Positions 6,782-12,029 of a stretch of DNA of 12,029 nucleotides are shown here, piece after piece. Source of the DNA: CAYLZN01 sp964387935 (GTDB lineage: Bacteria; Acidobacteriota; Vicinamibacteria; Vicinamibacterales; JAFNAJ01); contig CAYLZN010000167.1 of NCBI GenBank assembly GCA_964387935.1, positions 1 through 12,029 of the forward strand, read 5' to 3'. The notes beneath the pieces were generated by a model. The model did no database searches. It worked only from the letters and a program-made list of their open reading frames with translations, and was not told the DNA's origin. Positions within the stretch are counted from its first letter, which is position 1, and every line of letters starts with the position of its first letter. The position numbers were made by a program, and so were the translations under genes.

Positions 6782-7264
6782 ATGACTGGTCCCCTGCCCG
6801 ACGAACCTGGCGTCCTGCGCCTGGCCCAGCCCGGCGACGTGCCTGGCATCCTTGCGCTCATCACGGAACACGCCGAACAACTCCTTCCGCGACGTCGTAC
6901 CGATGTCGAGGCGCTGATCGAGACGTTCTGGGTCATGGAAGAGCGCGGCGACGTGGTCGGCTGCTGCTGCCTGGAGGTGTACAGCCCCAAGATCGCCGAG
7001 GTCCGCTCGCTCGCCGTCCGGGCGACGGCGCGGGGTCGGGGTTACGGCGCACGCCTCGTGTCGGCGGCTGTCGCCGAGGCGAAGCGACGCGGCATCCCAC
7101 AGGTCCTCGTGGTGACCTCGAACGTCGAATTCTTCAGCCGGCAGCACTTCAAGCCGTGCCTGAACGAGAAGTACGCGCTCTTCTGGGAAGGCCCCGAGGA
7201 CACCGGTGCCGCGGCGGCCCTGAATTCGCCGGCGCCGCCCGACGCGGAGCTTGGTATCCTGTAG
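6782..7264 (+). CDS. ArgA-like GNAT N-acetyltransferase
   Basis: The 160-residue protein is a GNAT domain. The layout IAEVRSLAVRATARGRGYGARLV (71-93), then AKRRGIPQVLVVTSNVEFFSRQHF (100-123), resembles the acetyltransferase domain of N-acetylglutamate synthase (ArgA-like): Glu-x-Arg-x-Leu before the acetyl-CoA loop RGRGYGA, and a Thr followed by Phe-Phe and a closing Phe. The usual C-terminal KVW-type motif of ArgA is replaced by EKYALFWEGPED, so the substrate could differ. Three consecutive cysteines (61-63) sit in the central strand. The start is the ATG at 6782. The frame is open far upstream, but that region is the complement of the RNase gene. It diverges from the RNase gene across about 53 bp, and the cytochrome gene begins 32 bp downstream, so the two are probably co-transcribed. 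Confidence 0.85.
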   Translation: MTGPLPDEPGVLRLAQPGDVPGILALITEHAEQLLPRRRTDVEALIETFWVMEERGDVVGCCCLEVYSPKIAEVRSLAVRATARGRGYGARLVSAAVAEAKRRGIPQVLVVTSNVEFFSRQHFKPCLNEKYALFWEGPEDTGAAAALNSPAPPDAELGIL

Positions 7265-7283
7265 CCGCCCCCCAGCCTCCTCG

Positions 7284-7290
7284 AAAGGAG
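7284..7290 (+). promoter_or_regulatory. Strong Shine-Dalgarno of the first cytochrome c gene
   Basis: AAAGGAG six bases before the ATG at 7297. It fixes the start of a gene whose frame has other possible starts upstream. Confidence 0.8.
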
Positions 7291-7296
7291 ACGTCC

Positions 7297-7701
7297 ATGG
7301 TGCGCCTGCTCAAGGGAGCTTCTCTTCTGCTCGCGCTGTCGCTCGTCCTCGTCGGATGCCAGGTCAGTCGGTCACCATCGGGCTTCCGGCTGCCGGAGGG
7401 CAACGCCGAGGCCGGCAAGGCCGCGTTCATCGACCTGCAGTGCGCCACGTGCCACACGCTGAAGGGCGTGGACCTGCCTGCGCCGCAGGCCAGCCCGGCG
7501 GTCGCGCTCGGTGGAGGGTCGGTGCTGCCGAAGACGGATGGCGAGGTGGTGACCGACATCATCCTGCCGTCTTCGCACTTTGCGAGCGGCTATGCGGCGA
7601 GCCAGGTGCAGGAGGGCAGCAAGTCGAAGATGCCGGACTACGCCGCCCGGATTACGATTCGGCAACTGGCGGATCTGGTGGCGTTCCTGCAGGGACGGTA
7701 G
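7297..7701 (+). CDS. Lipoprotein monohaem cytochrome c (paralogue 1)
   Basis: The protein has 134 residues. A lipoprotein signal peptide (1-20) ends in LVGC (18-21), so Cys21 should be lipidated and the protein anchored to a membrane facing the periplasm. One haem-binding site, CATCH, is at 49-53. Met112 in KMPDY is the probable distal haem ligand. The end, QLADLVAFLQGR (123-134), is the usual C-terminal helix of a class I cytochrome c. It would carry electrons in the periplasm; the partner is unknown. The protein at 8272-8703 is clearly related (shared LPSSHFA-GY, MPDY and ADLVAFL segments). The ATG follows an AAAGGAG site. The gene ends six bases before a long perfect inverted repeat. Confidence 0.92.
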   Translation: MVRLLKGASLLLALSLVLVGCQVSRSPSGFRLPEGNAEAGKAAFIDLQCATCHTLKGVDLPAPQASPAVALGGGSVLPKTDGEVVTDIILPSSHFASGYAASQVQEGSKSKMPDYAARITIRQLADLVAFLQGR

Positions 7702-7706
7702 GTGCT

Positions 7707-7778
7707 TGGGGTCAGGTCTTTACTTTTCGCGTTTTGGGGCGCATACCCCAAAACGCGAAAAGTAAAGACCTGACCCCA
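7707..7778. repeat. Perfect 33-bp inverted repeat, REP-like palindrome
   Basis: The left arm is 7707-7739 and the right arm 7746-7778, exact reverse complements around the 6-base loop cgcata. Each arm begins TGGGGTCAGGTCTTTACTTT read inward. I recall dispersed palindromes with this GGGGTCAGGTCTTTAC-type end in many genomes, often near IS200-like REP-associated tyrosine transposases; none is present here. It sits between two convergent genes and could also stop or protect transcripts from either side, but there is no T-tract outside the stem typical of an intrinsic terminator. Confidence 0.9.
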
Positions 7779-7781
7779 GCG

Positions 7782-8264
7782 TTACCGCTTATACCCAATC
7801 ATCCGCAGGAACTGGCGGCGTTTCTCCGCGTCCTCGGCTGATTCCACGCCCTTCGGCGACGCGCCGTCGATCACGCCCAGGACGCCGCGCCCCTGCGTGG
7901 TTTCGGCCACGATCACCTCCACGGGATTCGCCGTCGCGCAGTAGATGCTGCAGACCTCGGGCACGTCCTTGATGCGCCCGAGCACGTTGATCGGGTAGCC
8001 GTCCCGCAACACGACCACGAACGTGTGCCCCGCTCCGAGCGCCGTGGCGTTCCGCGTCGCCACGGCCTTCAGCCCGTCGTCGTTGCCGTCGACCCGCGTG
8101 AGGCAGGGACCGGACGCCTCGTTGAAGGCGAGCCCGAACTTCATCTGCGGCACCGTGTTGACGATGGCCTCGTAGACGTCCTCGACCGTCTTGATGAAGT
8201 GTGTCTGGCCGACGATGATGTTCGCGCCGTCGGGAACCTCGAGGGGCACGATGGTGAGATTCAT
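7782..8264 (-). CDS. Adenosine-specific kinase (PF04008 family)
   Basis: The 160-residue cytosolic protein matches the adenosine-specific kinase family from end to end: GANIIVGQTHFIKTVEDVYEA near the start (14-34), KFGLAFNEASGPCLTR (42-57), GAGHTFVV (77-84), PINVLGRIKDVPEVC (91-105), CATANPVEVIVAETTQGRGVLGVIDG (109-134) and a final LRMIGYKR. The family is named for adenosine/AMP binding seen in a structure from an archaeon. Its true physiological reaction is not well established, so the name should be used with care. The ATG at 8264 follows an AGGA-type site and starts 7 bases after the stop of the second cytochrome gene, so the two are one unit. Its stop lies 3 bases from the long palindrome. 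Confidence 0.92.
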   Translation of the reverse strand: MNLTIVPLEVPDGANIIVGQTHFIKTVEDVYEAIVNTVPQMKFGLAFNEASGPCLTRVDGNDDGLKAVATRNATALGAGHTFVVVLRDGYPINVLGRIKDVPEVCSIYCATANPVEVIVAETTQGRGVLGVIDGASPKGVESAEDAEKRRQFLRMIGYKR

Positions 8265-8271
8265 GGTCGTC

Positions 8272-8703
8272 CTATTGCCTGGTCGCGGAGGGCAGGCCCA
8301 GTGTGTAGCGCGACTTCAGGAATGCGACCAGGTCGGCCACCTGCTCCTTGCTGAGCGCCTTCGAATAGTCCGGCATGCGCGATCGGTCCTGCTCCGTGAT
8401 CTGCTCCGTCGGATACCCCGCGGCGAAATGCGATGAGGGGAGCACGATGTCCTCGGCGAGTCTCTCAGCGGACGGCGGCAGGAGCGACCGGCCGCCCAGT
8501 CCCACGGCCGGCACCACGGACGCGGCGGGCAATCCTCCGCCAGCGACCTCGTGACAGGCCGTGCACTGCAGGGTGATGAAGGCCAGCTTGCCACGCTCGG
8601 CGTCCCCGGCGGGCAGGTTCCTGACAGCCTCTGGCGTCGATCGGCTGCAGGCGGCGGCGCACAGCAGCGCGAGGCAGATGGAGAGCGGCGGCACTCGGCG
8701 CAT
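8272..8703 (-). CDS. Lipoprotein monohaem cytochrome c (paralogue 2)
   Basis: The protein has 143 residues from the chosen start. The lipoprotein signal ends in LLCAAAC, with Cys19 the probable lipidated residue. One CTACH haem site lies at 47-51, and Met110 in RMPDY is the probable axial ligand. VADLVAFLKSR (122-132) closes the fold. It aligns over its whole mature length with the cytochrome at 7297-7701, including the unusual LPSSHFAAGY block, so the pair arose by duplication. In-frame ATGs lie at 8703 and 8709, with one further upstream at 8745. I chose 8703 because CGGAG at 8714-8710 sits six bases before it, whereas it abuts 8709. It lies upstream of, and probably in an operon with, the adenosine-specific kinase gene. 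Confidence 0.9.
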   Translation of the reverse strand: MRRVPPLSICLALLCAAACSRSTPEAVRNLPAGDAERGKLAFITLQCTACHEVAGGGLPAASVVPAVGLGGRSLLPPSAERLAEDIVLPSSHFAAGYPTEQITEQDRSRMPDYSKALSKEQVADLVAFLKSRYTLGLPSATRQ

Positions 8704-8781
8704 GAGCATCTCCGGGCAGGGGCGGGAGCAACCGAACGCCCTCATCTTGCATCGGCACCCGCGGTGGAGTCTACAGAAACC

Positions 8782-8897
8782 GGCGTACGGCGTATGGCGT
8801 ACGGCGTACGGCGGCGTACGGTCAGGGGACGGCGGACTGACATTCGGCTAGCGGCGTGGGGCTGGCGGCGCGCGGCTTTCGGCGTGCGGCGTGCGGC
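8782..8897. repeat. Heptamer repeat array B (GGCGTAC / GGCGTGC), interrupted
   Basis: Units ggcgtac, ggcgtat, ggcgtac, ggcgtac run from 8782 to 8809. After a ggc insertion another ggcgtac follows (8813-8819). A second short block, ggcgtgc twice plus ggc, lies at 8881-8897. Between them the sequence is GGC-rich but out of phase, as expected from a decayed array. It fills most of the 294-bp divergent gap between the second cytochrome gene and the DUF503 gene. Apart from the array and a possible promoter I see nothing else there. Confidence 0.8.
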
Positions 8898-8899
8898 AC

Positions 8900-8928
8900 T
8901 TCGCAATGCGCCGGCCGCACGGTATCAT
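8900..8928 (+). promoter_or_regulatory. Possible sigma70-type promoter for the DUF503-kefF-kefC unit
   Basis: TTCGCA at 8900-8905 and TATCAT at 8923-8928 are separated by 17 bases and match the -35 and -10 consensus at four and five of six positions. The predicted transcript would start about 60 bases before the ATG at 8998. This rests on pattern only, and the host's promoter consensus is not known. Confidence 0.4.
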
Positions 8929-8997
8929 GTCGCCACGCTCATTCCCTTGCGCCCGCGTCCGTGAAGCCGTGAACCCTGCGTCCCGCCGTGGTCCGTG

Positions 8998-9282
8998 ATG
9001 CACATCGGCCTCTGCACCATTCAACTCTCGCTGCCCGGCCATCGCTCCCTCAAGGAGAAGCGCAGCGCGCTCAAGCCGCTCATCGCGTACCTGCACCGGG
9101 AGTTCAACGTGTCGGTCGCCGAAGTCGCCAGCCAGGACGCGTGGCAGTCCGCCGGCCTCGCCGTCGCCGCGGTCTCGAACGACCACGCCTACGTCTCGGC
9201 CGTCTTCGAGAAGATCGTCCGCGCCATCGAGCACCAGCGGCCCGACGTCTTCGTCGTGGACTGGCGCGTGGAGATGCTGTAG
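8998..9282 (+). CDS. DUF503 family protein (YlxP-like)
   Basis: The 94-residue protein matches the DUF503/YlxP family. It opens MHIGLCTIQLSLPGHRSLKEKRSALKPLI, has the middle FNVSVAEVASQDAWQSAGLAVAAVSND, and ends with DVFVVDWRVEML. The family is small, cytoplasmic and of unclear function. In Firmicutes it sits in the nusA-infB-rbfA region and has been linked to ribosome assembly; that link is from context and memory. Here it is instead followed, 25 bases later, by the kefF-like gene. The ATG at 8998 is preferred, though the GTG just before it (8995) would add one residue. A possible promoter lies 70-100 bases upstream. Confidence 0.88.
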   Translation: MHIGLCTIQLSLPGHRSLKEKRSALKPLIAYLHREFNVSVAEVASQDAWQSAGLAVAAVSNDHAYVSAVFEKIVRAIEHQRPDVFVVDWRVEML

Positions 9283-9307
9283 CCGCATTGCAGCCGCAGG
9301 ATTCGTC

Positions 9308-9955
9308 ATGTCACAGCCAACCGCCCCGCCGCCCTTCGAACCGGGGCGCGGCCAGACACGCATCCTGGTCCTCTTCGCCCACCCCGCGCTCGAGAAGTCG
9401 CGCGTTCACCGCCAGCTCGCGGCCGCCATTCGCAGCCTTCCGGGCGTCACCTTTCACGACCTCTACGAGGCCTACCCGGATTTCGACGTGGACGTGCCGC
9501 GCGAGCGGGGGCTCCTCCTCGCGCACGACCTCGTCATCGTCCAGCACCCGTTCTACTGGTACAGCACGCCGGCCCTGGTGAAGCAGTGGGAAGACCTCGT
9601 GCTGGAGCACGGGTGGGCCTATGGCACCGGCGGCACCGCCCTTCGTGGCAAGCGGTGGCTGAGCGCCATCTCGACGGGAGGCCGCGAGGAGGCCTACCAG
9701 CACGAGGGTCACAACCGCTTCACGATCCGTGAGCTGCTGGCCCCGCTCGAGCAGACGGCCCGCCTCTGTGGCATGGACTTCCTCCCGCCCTTCGTCGTCC
9801 ATGGGACGCATCGTTTGACGTCCACCGATATTGCGGCCGCGGCAGTCGAGTACCGCGCGGTGGTCGAGGCGCTGCGCGACGATCGGCTCGACCTCGCCGC
9901 GGCCCGGCAGCTCCCCCGGATCAACAGCCACCTGGCCGCCGTCGTGCGCGCCTGA
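9308..9955 (+). CDS. kefF: KefF-like NAD(P)H quinone oxidoreductase, Kef ancillary protein
   Basis: The 215-residue protein is a flavodoxin-fold FMN oxidoreductase of the Flavodoxin_2/KefF type. The phosphate-binding loop of the flavin site is HPALEKSRVHRQL (25-37). HPFYWYSTPALVKQWED (80-96) is the strongly conserved family core. STGGREEAYQ (122-131) is the third flavin-contact segment. In E. coli, KefF binds the KefC antiporter, is needed for its full activity, and reduces quinones and other electrophiles. The antiporter gene starts 7 bases after this stop, which supports the KefF role over a general MdaB-like quinone reductase. Compared with the roughly 176-residue E. coli protein, it carries an extra Pro-rich N-terminus (1-17) and a longer C-terminal helix. 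AGGA six bases before the ATG gives the start. Confidence 0.9.
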   Translation: MSQPTAPPPFEPGRGQTRILVLFAHPALEKSRVHRQLAAAIRSLPGVTFHDLYEAYPDFDVDVPRERGLLLAHDLVIVQHPFYWYSTPALVKQWEDLVLEHGWAYGTGGTALRGKRWLSAISTGGREEAYQHEGHNRFTIRELLAPLEQTARLCGMDFLPPFVVHGTHRLTSTDIAAAAVEYRAVVEALRDDRLDLAAARQLPRINSHLAAVVRA

Positions 9956-9962
9956 GGTCCCC

Positions 9963-11826
9963 ATGCAGACGGAAGGGTTCTTCGCACAGGCGTTCGTGTA
10001 CCTGGCCGCTGCCGTCGTGGCCGTCCCCATCGCGAAGCGATTCGGGCTCGGGTCGGTGCTCGGCTACCTGCTGGCCGGCATCGCCATCGGACCCTTTGGG
10101 CTCGGCATCGTGGGCCGCGAAGGCCAGGACGTGATGCACGTGGCCGAATTCGGCGTCGTGATGATGCTGTTCCTCGTGGGCCTGGAGCTCGAACCCAGCC
10201 TGCTCTGGCGGCTCCGGACCTCGATCCTGGGCATGGGCGGCCTGCAGGTCGCGCTCACCGCCGTGCTGACCCTGGCGGGCGCCGTGGCCCTCGGGCTCGA
10301 CTGGCGCGCCGGCCTTGCCATCGGCCTCACGCTCGCGATGTCGTCCACGGCCATCGTCCTTCAGACGCTCAACGAGAAGGGCCTCATGAAGACGACGGCC
10401 GGGCAGGCGTCGTTCTCGGTGCTGCTGTTCCAGGACCTCGCGGTGATTCCGATTCTGGCGATCTTCCCGCTGCTGGCCCCGCCGGGTGCGGCCCACGCTG
10501 CTGACGCCGGGCACGGCACCACCTGGGTCGATGGCCTGCCGGCCTGGGCCCAGACACTCGCCGTGCTGGCCGCCGTCGCGGCGGTCGTGCTCGCGGGCCG
10601 CTTCCTGCTGCGGCCCGTCTTCCGCGCCATCGCGCGGACCCGCCTGCGCGAACTCTTCACCGCCGCCGCGCTGCTCCTCGTCATCGGCATCGGGCTGCTG
10701 ATGACCCGCGTCGGGCTCAGCCCTGCGCTCGGCACGTTCCTCGCGGGCGTCGTCCTCGCCAACAGCGAGTACCGGCACGAACTGGAGAGCGACATCGAGC
10801 CTTTCAAGGGCCTGCTGCTTGGGCTGTTCTTCATCGCCGTTGGATCCGCGATCGACTTCAGGCTCATCACGGACCACCCCGGCCGCATCGCCGCCCTCGT
10901 GGCCGCCGTCATGCTCGCCAAGTTCTCCGTCCTCGCCGGGCTCGGCGCGGGCTTCCGCCTCGGCCTCAGCCAGACGCTGCTCCTCGCGTTCGCCCTGTCA
11001 CAGGTCGGAGAGTTCGCCTTCGTCCTGCTCTCGTACGCGACGCAGCAAGGGGTGTTCGGCGACGAGGTCGCCGGCCCCCTGGTGGCGGCCGTCGCCGTCT
11101 CGATGGCGCTGACCCCGGTCCTGATGCTGATCTACGAGCGGTTCGTGGCCCCGCGCGTGGGCACCCGTGAGTCGGCCCGCGACGCGGACGCCATCGACGA
11201 GCACGCGCCGGTCATCATCGCGGGCTTCGGCCGCTTCGGGCACATCGTCGGGCGCCTGCTCAAGGCGAATGGCGTCCCCACGACCGTCCTCGACAACGAC
11301 TCGGACCGTGTCGAACTCCTTCGCCGCCTCGGCCTAAAGGTGTTCTACGGCGATGCGTCGCGCCACGACCTGCTCGATGCCGCCGGCGCGGCGAAGGCAA
11401 CACTCCTCGTGCTGGCGATCGACAGCCCGGCGAAGACGCTGGAACTCGTCCACACGGTCCGGAAGCACTTTCCCCATCTCACCATCCTGGCGCGCGCCTC
11501 GGATCGTGACGATGCGTATGCCCTGTTCGACGCGGGCGTCACCCATGTCTATCGGGAGACCTTCGACACATCGCTGCGCATGGGCGTGGACGCGCTGCGA
11601 CTCGCCGGATTCCGGGCCTACCCGGCGGCACGCGCGGCCCGCACGTTCCTGCGACACGACGAGGAATACCTTCAAGAACTCCGGCACGTCCGCGCCGATC
11701 GCTCGGCCTTCCTGCAGACCGCGCGTGACCGCATCGCCGATCTCGAGCGCATCCTGCAGGCCGACCTCGCGGAACCGGACCTCGATCGCGACGCCGGATG
11801 GGATGCGGAGTCGCTGCGGCAGGATT

Positions 11827-11840
<14 letters not shown>
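9963..11840 (+). CDS. kefC: KefB/KefC-type glutathione-regulated K+/H+ antiporter (CPA2)
   Basis: This is a 625-residue inner-membrane antiporter. About a dozen hydrophobic helices (1-395) include the core LLFQDLAVIP (154-163). The loop HELESDIEPFKGLLLG (272-287) is the regulatory Q-loop typical of KefB/KefC. The cytoplasmic KTN/RCK domain starts at VIIAGFGRFGHIVG (417-430), with Gly421, Gly423 and Gly426 forming the nucleotide loop and an acidic DNDSDR (444-449) at the end of strand 2. A charged helical tail (560-625) follows. In E. coli these systems are held shut by glutathione and opened by glutathione adducts of electrophiles, letting K+ out and H+ in. The start is the ATG at 9963, with GAGG overlapping the kefF stop. 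An extension in frame upstream is shadow of kefF. I cannot separate KefB from KefC by eye; a kefF gene upstream favours KefC. The last codons and stop lie in heptamer array C. Confidence 0.9.
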
Positions 11841-11903
<63 letters not shown>

Positions 11904-12029
11904 TTGTCTTCGGCTCGCGGGCCAACACCGATGACCCTGATCGGACAGAACGGCGGGCGGCGATCGACTGGCGACCAGCGGCCTGATGGGCTGAATCGTT
12001 GTCTGGGTCGCGAACCGTCCGTCACCTCA
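11904..12029. other. Non-coding stretch at window end, nothing recognised
   Basis: The bases after array C carry no frame that resembles a protein, no clear hairpin and no tRNA-like structure. It may be an intergenic region or the upstream part of a gene beyond the window. Confidence 0.6.

Noticed and set aside
6763..7701. 312-codon plus-strand frame ending with the cytochrome sequence
   Set aside because: Its first part is the GNAT gene out of frame. Only the part from the ATG at 7297, with AAAGGAG and a lipoprotein signal, is real.
7707..7778. Intrinsic (rho-independent) terminator
   Set aside because: The stem is far longer than usual and no T-run follows it on either strand. A role at transcript ends remains possible but is not shown.

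Overview
This is a high-GC, gene-dense bacterial window, apparently part of a draft or metagenome assembly, since it carries one 10-base run of N. Lipoprotein cytochromes c, a Kef-type antiporter and a Sec signal on an RNase point to a Gram-negative cell. The mix of GC-rich genes, intergenic 7-base repeat arrays and a dispersed palindrome beginning GGGGTCAGGTCTTTACTTTT reminds me of uncultured Acidobacteriota (Vicinamibacteria-like). That placement is an impression, not a proof.

Layout. Positions 1-2027 (+) hold a YtcJ-type amidohydrolase, cut at its 5' end by the window, and a GNAT acetyltransferase whose ATG overlaps the hydrolase stop. Positions 2030-2106 hold a heptamer repeat array that includes the stop codon of the next gene. 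Positions 2096-6728 (-) form a compact four-gene unit. Read 5' to 3' on the minus strand it has a secreted RNase A-like toxin-type protein, a CdiI-type immunity protein (ATGA overlap), a two-domain PPK2 polyphosphate:AMP phosphotransferase (6-nt gap) and a membrane GT39-like glycosyltransferase with a TPR tail (GTGA overlap). Positions 6782-7701 (+) hold an ArgA-like GNAT and a lipoprotein monohaem cytochrome c. A perfect 33-bp inverted repeat follows at 7707-7778. Positions 7782-8703 (-) hold a second, paralogous lipoprotein cytochrome c and an adenosine-specific kinase. A second heptamer array lies at 8782-8897. Positions 8998-11840 (+) hold a DUF503 (YlxP-like) gene, a KefF-like quinone oxidoreductase and a KefB/KefC-type K+/H+ antiporter. 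A third heptamer array at 11827-11903 contains the antiporter stop codon. The remaining bases to 12029 show no gene.

Most notable items: (1) a free-standing, signal-peptide-bearing RNase A-like protein next to a CdiI-family gene. It is not attached to any CdiA or other polymorphic-toxin carrier, and it is tightly coupled to polyphosphate and glycosyltransferase genes. (2) Three 7-bp arrays of different sequence but the same period and the same GG-plus-five-bases form, two of which contain the stop codon of an adjacent gene. (3) An N-gap that appears to be false: merging a 5-base flank duplication restores exact 34-residue TPR spacing.

How the genes work together: KefF and KefC form a known electrophile-responsive K+ efflux pair. 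The RNase and CdiI genes look like an effector-immunity pair. The two cytochromes are paralogues on either side of the adenosine-specific kinase. Links between these modules are inference only.
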